The translations under genes and the position numbers were made by a program. The notes under the pieces are model-generated. The model was not told where the DNA came from, made no database searches, and was given only the letters and a program-made list of their open reading frames with translations. 64,000 nt of DNA from Siderastrea radians (taxonomy: Eukaryota > Cnidaria > Anthozoa > Scleractinia > Rhizangiidae): positions 13,836,071 to 13,900,070 of the forward strand of contig OZ024892.1 in assembly GCA_964017195.1 (NCBI GenBank), written 5' to 3'. Of the stretch, positions 1 to 13,200 are shown in pieces (position 1 is the first letter of the stretch; each line of letters opens with the position of its first letter).

Positions 1-3000
1 GGTCATGCCCACGGTCCCAAGCCTAAGAGCTATGAATACACACTGCCGAAAAAAGTCAGGAGAATGGGGCTCAGGACAGCGCTGTCTGTGAGATATGCAC
101 AGGTGAAGACTGTTTTGAATTGTCAGCAAAGCTCAACAAGACTTACCCTCTAGTTAGCAATAGAAAAATGACAAATTTAGTGGTTTTGTATTATCCATTG
201 TTGTCATTAGCTCAGCATATTATCAATGTTACCTATAAATATAGCACTATTTTGATTATTCTCATTAAACTGAAGATAGTATAAGTAATGCTGAAACATG
301 TCTTTAAGAAGTTGACTCCTGTTTTTTAAATTTATCACTTAGCAACCTCTTTGAGAATGCATGAGATTTAATCAATAGAGTTCACAAGAGTTACAGGCAA
401 GAATTTGAACTTCCAGGGGTTTCTAATTAAAAGTTCGCAGACTGTAACTCTTGAACTGTAAATGGTTTGAACCCAGGAGTCATATCATAGGTTGGTAAAT
501 TATGATCATTAGGGTGAGTGTAGTCCTGAGAAGGACTGTTTGTGATGACATTGACTGATGTTTCGACAACCTTGTCTCTGATGATGACTTCCGCTCAGGT
601 TGTTGAAATGTCAGTCCTCAAGACTTCACTCACCCAGATGATCATAATTTTATACTGACCTATGTAACTCTTCAAGAGCTTACACTCTCATTCATACTCT
701 TGTCTTCGTCTGTGCCTTTTACCTGTTGTATTTTTAATAACTTTGAAGAACTTTCAAAAAGCAAATTATAACTGCAATTATGGTTATTTTAGTCATGGCG
801 AGTGTTCAGGTGTAACTACTTTCAAATTTAAAACTATTGACAGCTATTAAAAGATAGCAGTGTCAATAATTAAAACACTTTGTCTTGTCGTTGGTAATGT
901 TTTTTTTCTTCTGCAGGGTGACTTGCACATTGTTGATTCATTCAAGGATATTGAGAGTGAAAGAGTAAGTAATGCTGACATATTATCAAAATTTTGCTTT
1001 CAGAAATGTTTCAGTGCTGTGCATCAAATTATTGCCACTGCCTGCACAAAGTTTTTAATTACTGTTTTTCGACAGCATTTTAGCAGTGGCAACTTGACAT
1101 TTGTTTGAATTAAAACATCTTTGATAAATGAGAGTGAGGCCCAGTTTGAACAACGAACTTCACACATGCTGAACGTACTGCAAATGAACAAAAACAATTA
1201 TAGCTTTTACGCAGTTGCATTAGGTTCGGCACATGTAAAGTTTGACTTTCAAACTAGGCCTGAGACAGGTAATTTAAAAGTTAAAAAAAAAACCTCTTGG
1301 TCTTTGGATTCTGGATCAATAATTAGGAAAGCTTGGCTTTTGTGGGAGTGGGGTGGGGGGGGGGGGTGGGGGTGGGAGGAAAAACCAGAAAAACCCCTCA
1401 GAGCAAGTGGAGGAACTATCAGCAGGGTAGATACTTTAGACATGTTAATAAAGTTTCTATTCTATTCTATTCTATTTTATTCTATTCTATTCTATTCTAT
1501 TCTATTCTATTCTATTCTATTCTATTCTATTCTATTCTATTCTATTCTATTCTATTCTATTCTATTCTATTCTATTCTATTCAGCAAACTCAACTGGTGC
1601 ATGAGGCAATGTCCAGGGTCTGAACCAGGACCATAAATTGGTGGGGGACAATATTACTCTCATCATTGCACCCTCCCTATTTCCCGATGGCAGGGGCATA
1701 GCCAGGTTTTCTCACTTGGGGTGATGGTTCCCATTTGAAGAGTCACTAATAAGCTTGTGTTATATGTGGCCGTGCAATTTTTAGTACTGTGCCAATTTGA
1801 AATCCTATAATAGGATCTCAAAATTATTTGTAAGGCAGTAAATTACTGAACTTACAAATTCAAAAACCGTGACTGGTTTTTCCTGAGATAGCTGATTTGC
1901 TTCATTATAATCATTATTTTTTTCATTCCCAACCTGGGGAGTCACAGGCACCCAAGGACCCCCTTGCTACGCCCCTGAACTTTGACTGTTGTGAATCATT
2001 TACTAGGTTTTGGATCGAGATGCTGTTTTTGGCACTCTTCATGGTTCGCTCATTGTAAATCTTTATATTGATTTATCAGACAATGTTTCACGTACTATAT
2101 TTTCTCAAATGATAACTGTGGGGAGCGGGAGCAATTGTTGCTTTTTTTGCACCAAAAGGGGGTGATTATAAATATTGCTCACTGGAAGTGGTGTCCTAAA
2201 TAATTTTTATTTTGTTTTGTTTGCTCAGTTAATCATAAAATAATCACCTCAAGTAAACTGAATGGGCTTTTTTAAGTGTTCTCAATTTAGTTTCTTTGAT
2301 GAATTTTCAAGATCAATACCCTTGGCATCAGAGAACAAGTCACCACTCAATCTTACTGGATTGTATCATAGTTTGTAGAGGGGACTAGTTCCCTCTACAA
2401 ACTATGATTGTGCTTCACTACCACTTGATTGTTCAAGGGAGGTGAGGGAGTGGGGCAATTATTCAAGGGAGGTGAGGGGGTGGGGGCAATTAATCAAGGG
2501 AGGTGAGGGGGTGGAGGCAATTAATCAAGGGGAGTGAAGGGGTGGGGGCAATTATTCAAGGGAGGTGAGAGGGTAGGGGCAATTATTCAAGGGAGGTGAG
2601 GGGGTGGGGGCAATTATTCAAGGGAGGTGAGGGGGTGGGGGCAATTATTCAAGGGAGGTGAGGGGGTGGGGGCAATTAGTCAAGGGAGGTGAGGGGGTGG
2701 GGGCAATTATTCAAGGGGGGTGAGGGGGTGGGGGCAATTATTCAAGGGAGGTGAGGGGGTGGGGGCAATTATTCAAGGGAGGTGAGGGGGTGGGGGCAAT
2801 TAATCAAGGGAGGTGAGGGGGTGGGGGCATTATTCAAGGGAGGTGAGGGGGTGGGGGTTATTATTCAAGGGAGACGATTGTTTCAGATATTTCCACCATA
2901 GGGAGGGGATTATTTGAGGGGGGGGTAACTTTTTGAGGGAGGGCTATCATTCAAGGAAATATGGTATGTGAACCTTGCAGGCTTTGTACCATTCTCAGAC

Positions 3001-5117
3001 TTGTACTCGTCTGATCTCATTTGCAGGATTTAATTCCACTTTTGGAGAAAAGAGGCTGGAGTAATGCTGTTCTTGTTGATTCGTAAGTTTCTTAAAATTA
3101 TACAGCTTATTTTCATTGTATACAGAAGAAGGCAGAGTAGCCTGAACTTTATGAATTATAAAAAGTATTCTAATGTCACAGCTGTACTTGAGGTTCCCAT
3201 CCCTGGAAGTTCTTCGCTGATCCTTCCTCTAAGTGTGCTCTTGCAAAATACAACACAGCATTGTGCAAGTAATTATACCTCTTTAGACTTTCTGTTTTCA
3301 TTGGTTTCGTCAGCATATAACTCTACCTTTATTGTTATTGGGGTTAGGAGCATTGTTATACCCCGTTATGTTGTTTCATGAGCAAAAAATAATGTGTGTC
3401 TTGTTGATAAGTGCAGTTCTCTTCCAGTTTCTGCCAATATCTTCTCCCGGTAACCAACCCCCTGCAAATCACCTAATGTAATTTTTATTAACCCTTTCAC
3501 TCCTAGACCAAGTTATGGTGAGATGATTTGTCACTCTAACTTTTTAATCTGTTGACAAAATCCTATTGTGTTACTATTCAAATTAAACCTCTTTGGCAGA
3601 ACTTTTGCATAGGACTATTTATTTCTTAGGATTTTATAAAACGAAAATTGAATTTTTGTTGAATTTTTGCTTTGGCCACTTTAGGAGTGAAAGGGTTAAA
3701 ATACTCAGTTATTTTCTTACCAATCCACAGGCAGCCAAACTCTAAACTAAGACAAGCTGCAGTGGAGATGGATAAAGTGGACGTGCTTTACAGTCTAGGT
3801 GAGTCATTTCAGATTATAAGTCAACTCACTTTCAACTTTTGTTAGATGGGCATCACTAAAACAGGCAATAGATTTGATTCCTGCTGTGCTTCAGCTCCAA
3901 GATGGAAACCACCCTAAAATCACCCCATAATCAACACATGTTGTTTTGTCTTGTATGTACATCAGACCTTTATTTTGGCCTTGTAAGACAGTCACTATTC
4001 TAATGTGGACAAAGTTTTGGTCCCACCAAACTTCATTCTTTTAATGTATCCAAATAAGGTAGATATTGTGCGAGACCAGAACAAACTAAAACCAGCAGAG
4101 ATTCAGACTGGTTCCCATATAAATTATAGTGCTGATTACAGAAGACCAGTTCAGTTCAGCTAACCAAATGAGTCAAACTGGGTTGAGGAGACTTTTTTTA
4201 AGGGGGGGGGGGGGTAGTTCATCTCAACCTCAATTGATTCATTCCAGGAGCTGAATTGAAGCAAAATGAATGAGTCAGACTGGTATGGGTAGATTTTAAT
4301 TTGTAATCAGGGACCAAGTCATAAACCTCCTGACCAGTTTTTAAACTGGTCTCGTGTATTCCGAATCTAAGATTTGTATGGAAACCAATTTGAACCCATC
4401 CTGGTCTGAGGTCATACATGTTTTCTATAATTTACATTAACAAATTTTGTTATGTCAGCTTGTGTGCAAATTCAAGCTTGGTCTAAGGTTCACGCATGAG
4501 ACACTATCCACGTGGAGTTACCTCTTTGTTTGGTCAGAGCTTGTTCAGACCAAATAAAATACAGTTCTTCAACTCATCCATAACTCAATGGAGTTTAAAA
4601 TTAGGATACATTACAGCCAGAGGAAACGTTGTTCTACCAGTTTACATTCAACATTCAACAGCCAGTGCATGTATACGTGATGTGATGGTGAAAACTAAAA
4701 ACGACAACAAACAATATAATGATATGAACAAAAGAAAATTAGGCGATAAGTACTATAAACACTGTATGAAGTGAACAAAACTTACAATTCTGTGCCAAGG
4801 CCCGGGAAACAGAACAAATGACAAAGTTAGCGAGCTCAGCTATCAAGTCCTCACCATCTGCTTTTGAAGGCATGTGATATGCACAGGCCTACCAAACAAA
4901 TATCTAATTTTCAATGCAACTATTGTAGGCACATCGGCCTAAACAGAGCTATCTGTCAATTATTTATGTTTTTTATTAATGTGTTATTTTCCTTGCAGCT
5001 TTAAGTGTGTACACAATATTACATCGCAAAAAGATCATTTTAACTCTGGACGCTGTTCAGGCACTAGAGGAAAGACTTTGTGAAGATGATAGAATACTTG
5101 TAAACAAATTTGACTAG
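1..5117 (+). CDS. MRPL4: Mitochondrial ribosomal protein L4 (uL4m), C-terminal half, 5' end outside window
   Basis: Structural protein of the large subunit of the mitochondrial ribosome. Five exons read through in frame: 1-102 (HAHGPKPKSYEYTLPKKVRR), 917-964 (GDLHIVDSFKDIESER), 3027-3082 (DLIPLLEKRGW, VLVDS), 3731-3798 (QPNSKLRQAAVEMDKVDVLY) and 4999-5117 (KKIILTLDAVQALEERL, then TAG). Every junction has GT/AG borders and the phases agree (0, 0, 2, 1). The order 'G-x-AHGP..., DLHIVDSF, dVLYSL..., LTLDAVQALEERL' matches the uL4 fold, including the conserved C-terminal 'D-A-V-x-x-x-E' helix. An AATAAA polyadenylation signal lies at 5210-5215. The N-terminal part and transit peptide lie upstream of the window. 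Introns carry several MITEs and a G-rich minisatellite. The gene is convergent with HYLS1. Identity is recognised from family knowledge; exon edges are inferred. Confidence 0.9.
486..664. repeat. MITE with long degenerate TIRs (family A)
   Basis: The ends are inverted copies: left CATAGGTTGGTAAATTATG, right mirror ending CATAATTTTATACTGACCTA. They continue through 'GATCAT..GGGTGAGTGTAGTCCTGAG'. The interior holds 'GACTGATGTTTCGACAACC' and its near mirror. A diverged copy lies at 43155-43348. Lies in an MRPL4 intron. Confidence 0.8.
1455..1582. repeat. (TTCTA)n pentanucleotide microsatellite
   Basis: About 25 uninterrupted copies of TTCTA with a single variant unit (TTTTA) near 1486. It lies in MRPL4 intron 2. 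A G-rich tract (1349-1377) lies about 80 bp upstream. Confidence 0.97.
1691..1977. repeat. hAT-like MITE
   Basis: Left end CAGGGGCATAGCCAGG and right end CTTGCTACGCCCCTG are inverted complements. CAGGGGCGTAGCC-type ends are typical of hAT-derived elements in many invertebrates. I do not see a matching 8-bp target duplication, so the family is tentative. Confidence 0.65.
2367..2406. repeat. Near-perfect hairpin palindrome
   Basis: CATAGTTTGTAGAGGG is mirrored by CCCTCTACAAACTATG around a central ACTAGT, with one mismatch. It sits just upstream of the 31-bp repeat array. Confidence 0.9.
2431..2873. repeat. 31-bp G-rich minisatellite
   Basis: About 14 head-to-tail units of roughly 31 bp, core CAAGGGAGGTGAGGGGGTGG followed by GGGCAATTATT. 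Units differ by a few substitutions (AATTAAT for AATTATT) and one single-base loss. Each unit has several runs of three or more G on the coding strand of MRPL4, so the intronic RNA could form G-quadruplexes (inference). There are no spacers of variable sequence, so it is not a CRISPR-like array. Confidence 0.95.
3488..3699. repeat. TTAA-ended MITE, piggyBac-like termini (family B)
   Basis: Ends are exact inverted complements: TTAACCCTTTCACTCCT and AGGAGTGAAAGGGTTAA. TTAA target duplication plus a CCCTTT start is the hallmark of piggyBac-type elements. The interior (about 175 bp) has no coding potential. Confidence 0.8.
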
Positions 5118-5209
5118 ATGTGTTCTCACTGTCATAGCATTATTGCTGTCACTGTAAATAACTGCACTTTACACCATAATTTAAAAATGAAATTGTAAAA
5201 TTACAAACA

Positions 5210-5215
5210 AATAAA
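5210..5215 (+). promoter_or_regulatory. Polyadenylation signal of MRPL4
   Basis: AATAAA 93 bp after the TAG stop, followed by an A-rich then T/G-rich stretch (TTTTTTTTGGGG). Fits a 3' end at about 5230. Confidence 0.6.
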
Positions 5216-5217
5216 AA

Positions 5218-7234
5218 ATTGAAAATTAGATGACCTTTTTTAGCTGTTTTTTTTTTGGGGGGGGGGGGGTTACAACAACTTTCTCCATCATCCCTCTCTC
5301 CCTCATTATGCCATTCCAGATATTCATACCCACCCCATGGAAGGTCGCTGGAAATTCCAAGGGTTGGGTGATCTCAAAAGCAAAAACTTCTAAAGGAAGG
5401 AATGAGGAGGCTATACTGGAATTTCAAGAGGGGTGGGGGAGGGGGGGTATTTTTGTCCAAAAGGATATCTGCAAAGAAATTAGCTCTGATGTCAACAAGC
5501 ATAATGATTATCCTCACATGCCTACATATATTTCTTGTGGTACAAGCTGGGAGGACTGGGTGGTTTAAGGGGAAAGACTCAACTACCATATTGTTGCTAT
5601 GGGAAGTTCGTAATCATCATATCTTGGAAACCCCAACTTCCACGGATAAGCTGCTTACAAGGCTTTAGCAAGAAGGGTGTCCAGGCGTCCTTCACTTAAT
5701 CTCTTATAATTTTATGGGAAAACATGTCTCCTGGATGTCTGGCTAAAAGCCCGGCTGCTTGGCCACATTTGTTCTATGGGAAAGGTGTTCCAAGATTTTA
5801 GAGTCACAACCATATTTGGCAGGTCACATGAGTACACAGAAAAAAAGCCTAAAGGCTGGTTTCCATATGATCGCTACGATCGCTGCCAAAATAGTTCAGT
5901 GATCGTAACAATCACATGGAAACTACTTTGCAGCGATCGTAGCGATCCTTGCCATGGTAAATATACCAGAATACACTGCGTCTTGTACTGATGCATTCCA
6001 AGATGGCGGCAAACAGCGTGACGATTTTTAGGTAAGAAGTAAAATTACAAAAAGTTTTCAAAAGACATCACAAGAATGAATACACAAGGGTCAATTGCTG
6101 GATAGCAATTGGCGAAAAGTTTGGCGTGTTTGCCGAAGATACCAACATGAAGTTTAAAAATACAAGAACAGCATAAGCTAGTGTTTTAGAAAAAGGAAAA
6201 CAGTGCTATCTGGTTCTTGTGTAGTAACAACAAGAAAACAACCTTTGAGCATGAATCTGTTGTGATTGACTGCAAAAATGGAGCAAACAAGATGTTGTTT
6301 TATCCAGTCCCTTTTGGTCATTTTTAATTTTTTTCAGCGATCCCAGCGATCTTACAGAAACCACTCAGTGATCAAAGTCGCAACAATCGCTCAACACTTT
6401 TTGTAGCAATCATAGCGATTGCAGTGATCATAATGGAAACCAGCCTTAAAACTCAAACAGCATACAGTTTTGGTTATTGTGACCATCAAGATGCAAAACG
6501 TGATGTATTGATTTCCTGAATTTCATATTATTATGGAAGTTGTGGTGTCAAAAGTACAAACGTTTATACATTCTGGGCTGTAGGTTTCTGTCCTTTGTAA
6601 TAATTACTGTAATATTATTGCTTATGTCAGTTTATAAAGAAGGCTCAATTATCTCTGATTCGCTAAAAAAGTTGGAACTCTACCTCCTTTACTCCGAGTT
6701 TTAGGGATTTTTCAATTTGATACGTGGTTGGGGACTGGCACTAGCTATGCATGTGCAAAGTGGATTTTTAAAACTCAGATGTTCTTCCTCATACAATCCA
6801 CCAAGCTAGGTGCGCAAAACGCTGCACAACAGTGCTTGACAAAATACCAACCACCAAAATCCCTTAGCAACAGCACCAGATCTGTAGTATAGGGTACATC
6901 CCACTTAAACTCAATATATTCTACCTTGAGTGAATCATTTTCATTCTTATAACCTGAATGTTTGTACGAACAAATTATTCATTGTAAGGAGACTGAATCA
7001 AGGCAAGAAGAAAAGCAACAATGTCACCACCTCGGAAAACCGCTTCAACCAAGACAATGAAATAATCAAAGTATTTGTTTGAGGAAATATGAAATAATTT
7101 ATTCTTACTATTAACTTGATTACTAGAAACCTAACGTATTGTAAGTGAATTTACAAATTTAAATATAGCAGGCTGAAATGTTTGAAAAAATTCTACACAG
7201 CTGATATTACTAATAATTGATGGCTTCCAAGACT
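5218..7234. other. Convergent intergenic region between MRPL4 and HYLS1
   Basis: Apart from a 600-bp MITE (5850-6449) I see no exon-like sequence. A T8/G10 run at 5247-5270 and low-complexity G tracts at 5430-5450 are present. Short open frames here have no family resemblance. Confidence 0.6.
5850..6449. repeat. 600-bp MITE with GATCGC-rich TIRs
   Basis: Left end AAAGGCTGGTTTCCATATGA and right end TAATGGAAACCAGCCTT are inverted complements. Subterminal ATCGC/GCGATC blocks (GATCGCTACGATCGC, GCAGCGATCGTAGCGATC, GCGATCCCAGCGATC) repeat inside both halves. No transposase frame remains. Confidence 0.8.
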
Positions 7235-10200
7235 TCACACTCTTGCTAAGCTTGACCTTACTTCCCATCGCAATGCCTGCCGTTTCTTTTCTGTTGGCAC
7301 CACATAGTTGTTCGGAACATAGTTCCTTTGAGGTTTCTAATAAGGGAAAGAATACAAAAAAGATTAAAATGTGAATTTTTCTCTGGGGCACAGCATTTTA
7401 TAAAAAAATGTAACACCTTAGGGGTCGATAGAGACCACACACCACTTCTGATGATTTTCTTAATTCTTTCTACTTGCCTTAGTCTTGACAATCCATTGGT
7501 ATTGTAAAGCGAAATTACATATTGAACACAAGTGGTAATGATTTTCTTTCTTCTCCTCACCTGTCTGCTTGACAGTGTAGTAATATAGTAGGGAGAATTT
7601 AGACATTGATCACTAGAATTTAATGGCAAATGTACATCTGAACAACATCCTCTAGTTGATGATTTTCTTTCTTCTCATCACTTGTCAGTTTAAAAATGTG
7701 ATGGAATTGGATGTAAATTCGCTCACCTCAAACACATCGCACTGCAACATTTTTCCCTGAGAAAACAAGGCAAAAAATTGGTGTTAGAATAAACTATTCG
7801 GATTTTATTTACACGGCCTGTCTATAAACTAAAAGTCCAGTCTGACTGGGTTGAACGAGGTGTTTGGTACTGTTACATATTTATCACTTACTCTGACATT
7901 CCAGCGAAGATTTTTGTGGCTTTTTTCTCCTGGTGCTTTGTTAGCTTGCCATTCATTCTTAAACTGATGATACCTGGTTTAAAGAAAATTGTGGAGAAGT
8001 TTATGCAAAAGTTATTGCACAAGGTATTTCAATCTGCATATAAGGCAGTAAATACAATCATGTAGTTTAATAAAACAACCAAATGAATGCAATAAAAAAT
8101 TGATCATTCAAACCTTGACACAGGATCAGTTTTCTTTAATTGTCGTGTATGAGGATGAAGACTAGAGGGTCTGATAACTGCAAATTAAATTGTAAAGGAA
8201 CATACCATTAACTGTCTTAAAACATTGTTTTTAGTTTACTAATAGGTTTTTTCAGGACTTTTCCATAAAAAGAAAACCTGCCATAGCTGCTATTTGTGTT
8301 CTTTTGTGATCTATATGACTTCTATTCATTGAGCTGTTTTTGAGGTGAACAGAAAAGCAATTAGGGAACTTAAGGATGGTGCCTCATTTTGTTACTGCAC
8401 ATACTTTCTACCACAACAATATTTTTCTGCGGTTTATGACTAATTGGAAAAAGTGGATCTTACCAAGGGCTATCATAATCCAAAAAGGAAACTGGGGACA
8501 TTACGACGCAGCCATTTTTCTGAGATAACTGAACTTAAATTTGGAAAGAAATTGCCATACATTCTTTTTATTTTAACGCTTTTTTAGAATTATGGTTGCT
8601 TAATTATCTCTGAAAAATGCACGGTTATCCACATTTTTCTTTTGGGATTCCAATAACCCTTGCTAAGATCTACTTTTTCCCCATGTAGTCATAACCGTCA
8701 CAAAAATACATCTGTATTAGGAGGCACCGTCCTTAAGCACAGAGGTTTTAGAGCCACCGACGTCAACTGATAGTAAGATAGTAGTGTACATTTCCTTTGT
8801 TGGATTGTTTCTGCTCTTCACCAAAGGCTAAAAAACTCTTGTTTTGGAATATGGTTGGTTGGCAGCTGTTATTGTTGCGTTGGTATCAGAATGGGTCAAA
8901 AGGAAAATGTTAAACTTCCAGTTGCCATCCGTGGCTCAAGAACGTCTGCACTTATAAGTTCCCTGTTATCTCATTCCCCACCACAAAGCGGAACAGGATG
9001 GACAAAACCTCGTTAGTGCCTACCCTGTCTTATCGAACAGCAAATTGCTAATTGAATGCATTTAGTTCTCTGGTCATCGACTCATTCTTTTTTTAGAGGA
9101 GGGCGGTGGGGGGATTGGTATTCCATGCATCCTGTAATTCCCAAAAACAATAATTAAAAGCCTCACCATCTTGAATGTCAGGTGCAGTATATCCATATCT
9201 TGGGATATCTCAAGTAGTAATTTTCCAGGAAGATGTAGGATAATAAATGATTTGAACCCAGGATTCATGTCATAAATTATAAAAAAAGTGACACAATCAT
9301 ACTTTTTTTTCCTGTGGCTATCTTGAAACTTTTACTTTCTTAAACAATAATTATGTTTTTGTTAAGTGATACAATCATACTTTTTTTTCCTGTGGCTATC
9401 TTCAAACTCTTGCTTTCTTAAACAATAATTATATTTTTGTTACTTTGTTTTCTGGAATGTTTGAAACACTGGTAGTAGACTGTTTACTTAATAGATAATT
9501 TACAGCTACTTACAAGAAGGTAATAAAGCTCTGTCTGCGTGATGTTCCCATGGCCTGTAGTCACTTGGTTCAGTAGATCCTTCACTCTCTACGCTGATGA
9601 TGTCTGCATCATCAGTTTTCTCAGTACGTAGGGGAAGGTCTCGTATTCTTTGCTCTAATTCAGATATGTCTGTAACTGAAAACAACGTGATTACAATTAC
9701 TTTAGTTGTATTAATTTTTTATCCAGATGTAAATCATAAGACTAAAGTTAAGAAGAATCATAGCCTACTTGACCCTGATGAAAATGAATTTTCTCTTTAC
9801 ATGATCACTACTTGTTTGAATATTCAGGTGACAAGAATAAAGGAAGTGATCACTGAGGATAGGATGTCTTGATATTAAGACAAATTCTCCTTACTAGTTT
9901 TTATAAGAAATGTATGGAGATCAGTAATGAGAATGTGCATTTTTATATCAGGGCTTAAAGGGTTAAATATGGTTCTAATCAGTAAAGCCAGTGACACATT
10001 AGGCAATTTTATACTCTTATTGCGGCAAATTATGATCGCCAGTAAAAATCATCAACTGTGCATGTTCTCAAGACAATGATTTTTGTAGCGATTTTGAACA
10101 CCACAATGAGCAACCGAAGATCCTCGCTATCTGACATGTCAGATATCAGCAATTAAATTTCACTGAAATTCTGTGAAAATTGCCAGCAATCGTGTAGTGT

Positions 10201-13200
10201 GTCTATTCCTACAAAAATCGTTAGCGATTGCTGGCGATCAAATTCGCCCCGACAAGCATGCAAATTGCCAAATGTGTGGCTGGCTTTATTTGTACAGTGG
10301 AACAACACTGTCTCGAAGTGGATGTCTTGAATCCCAGCTATCTCATACTGAAGCCTGTTTCTCTTGGATTTAATAACTTTACTACTACCAGACTGAGTAT
10401 TTTTATCCATTTACTATTTCACCAGTCCACCGCCACCTTGAACAAAGTGTAACATCTCTTGGGCAAAATTACTACTCTTTTCTTTAACTGGAGTGTTTAC
10501 GATGTTGACTGAGTGCTGCAGAAGGTGACAAACAGGAGTAACATACAGTGGATCCTACATGTGGCCTGCCACTCATCTTGTTCATTGACAACGAAACACT
10601 GAAGTAATATAAATATTAAAACAGCACAGATAGCCAAGCCAACATTTTACTTAGAGAACTGCAGATCAGACTCTGCAAGCACCAGAGTCACCATACTACA
10701 TGTACAGTTCAGGCTAAAACAATTTAGATAAAAAAATTTAATTAAAAAAATAGAAAATAAAAAGCTTCAATCCTGGCCCCAGTTGTTCAAAAGTTGGATA
10801 GCACTATCCACCAGATAAATCACTATCCATTGGATAAGTGTTAGCCAGGGAAACCAATGCATTAGCCACTGGATAGAGATTTATCCGGTGGATAGTGCTA
10901 TCCTACTTTTGAACAACTGGGGTCTGGCCAATAACTCTCACACTATCCTTAACAACTACCCACTATCTCCAGTGGCCCACTGAATAATATTATATAGATA
11001 GGCTAGCCTAACAGTGGAGCTCACAAGGAATAAACTGGTGTTCGTTTCTCAAAAAAGGTCCTGAAACTTTTTGGCCAAAGTGGATATACATAAGCAGGGG
11101 TAATCGGTTCTTTTGACGCTTGTTGCCTTATGCTGCAGCTATTGTGGCTTTGCCACTTCAAATAAAGAACTCCAAAGAAAAAGTAACCTCTGGTACCCAG
11201 GGAAAGATTTTTAGCATCTTCAAGGTGTAAAAATCCATCTTACCAGAATCAGTACTAGCAAATGACTCATCAAACACCCTTGATTCACCATTCCTTTTTC
11301 TCATAACTTTCCTCTTAACATTTCTGCTACCCGGCCTGGATTGCTCTTGAGGTGAACTCTCTGCAGAGGAAGTTGATTCAGCTCTCATAGCAGGACCATT
11401 CACTGGATAATAGTGTACATTCTCTTTGCCAAAGGCCTGGTGACCTGCCTAATTTTGTGTAGGAAAAAGAATTACTGACTGTCAATGTGCTGAGACTCTT
11501 TTCTGTGGACAATGAATGTATAGACTAAACTAAGCTAGAGCTGATTTTATCAATTTAAATCTCCCTTGAACCAACTGAATGCATTGCTGTAATAAGGTTT
11601 CCATTTTATGATTTTATAAGCCAAATATCACTTCAAAACTCTTAATAGAGATATGGATTTACATTATCTTCAGAAAAGACTTCAAAAACGATATTCTGAA
11701 AGTTTTAGTGTGAAGTGCAAAGAAAAGCTTCACAGCTAATAACACTGTAACTTATACACAACTGTAACTAATTGATCAAGTGAATAATCACAGGCATTTC
11801 CCTGCTTACAGGGCCCCCTGCACTTTGTATTCACCGTCATGAGAGGCAAGGGGAAAAGAAGACTCTGCTCTCAGTGCTACGTAATGATGTTTAATCCAGC
11901 TTAATGAAATAACCAGTTTCTACTAAAAACAATAATTTTATAAAGTATGCATGCCTGTTAAAAATCTGCTAACTTGTACCCATCCTGAGACCTAGTGGCA
12001 AATAGTTGGGGCATGACAAAGTCACATCAGATGGGGGGGGGGGGGGGAAATTGGCAAACAAAATTGGAGCAGGGAGGGGTGAGTCTCTAAGGAAGACTTT
12101 TACCTGAGCCCACAGTTATATTGCACAGATTGTTTTATATGACTGATGGTGAATATTGAGCCCTCTGGCTTGTACTAAAGTCGTTTTGTTGCTACCTAAA
12201 GTATCATATTGCTTACGCATGCTCACGAGGCTTTGTTTTGAGTCCTTTCTTCCTTTGGACTCTGCCCAGGGGCTGACATTTCATGTGCTTGACTCCAAGA
12301 TGAGTTCTGCACCACATTGCTGAGATGTCACTCACCAATCATTAACTATGAGTAAGGTAATAATAGATTAAACAAAGCTAACCTTAGTCAAATGGGGAAC
12401 TGTTTTTGGTCTTGGAAACACAGTATCCTCCAGAGGGTATCTGTATCTATCAAGCTCTGCAGAATGCCTCTCTTTACTGCTGTCTAAAACTTAATTCAGA
12501 AAAAAAACAAAGGAGCAAAGATTCTTGCTTGTACACGGATATGGGGAAGTTCTTCAATACGCAAAATATGATTATGTGACAGAGCAATCAAAAAAATGTA
12601 CCATTTGACGACGATGAGGTTTCATCTTTGCTTCCTTCTAAATAGCTGTCAGTATAAAAGCTGTCACTGGTGGATGAATGAAGGAGCCCTCTTGACCCCG
12701 ATTTTGCTTTTTCAGCTTCAATCAGACCTCTTAGGTCTAGTGAGAGAGAGAGAAATTATTCAGTTTGACGCCTAAACGAACATATGCACAAGTTAATATT
12801 ATTGCTGGAGCACATAAGATTACAAGGCTTCAGTAAATCAAGCTTATACAATTTAACATATTTGAAGGATTCTAACGTGAAAATTATGAGTGAATGTTAC
12901 TGTGTTCGAGAAGTGACAGTTTAGCTGACAAGTTCGTTCTAAGGACGATCTCCATGCAACTCAGAGGCAACCAAAACCACTTACAGCATTTTCACAAAAC
13001 ATTATAATGTATTAATGAACCGAATAGACATTGAGCTTGCAATGCAGATGAGAAGCTAAAACATAGAACAATCAATCACATAGGCAGATGTGCATGATCA
13101 AAGTGTCTAGCAACACACAGCGTGGGCAAACCTCGTTGAAATTGTTTTAGTTTATCAGCGGGTATATGTGAATATCCAAGTTCTTCTAGCTTTCTTCTAA

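Noticed and set aside
1121..1636. 171-codon open frame across the TTCTA microsatellite
   Set aside because: Half of it is the translated pentanucleotide repeat; it lies inside an MRPL4 intron.
2431..2873. Regular 31-bp repeats that could suggest a CRISPR array
   Set aside because: Units are head-to-tail without unique spacers, in a eukaryotic intron; it is a minisatellite.
7258..7629. 123-codon minus-strand frame near the end of HYLS1
   Set aside because: Out of frame with the conserved HYLS1 C-terminus and runs through introns.
9985..10260. Possible further MITE (AGGCAATTTTAT / GCGATCAAATTCGCC)
   Set aside because: The inverted pairing is too weak and broken to define ends by eye.
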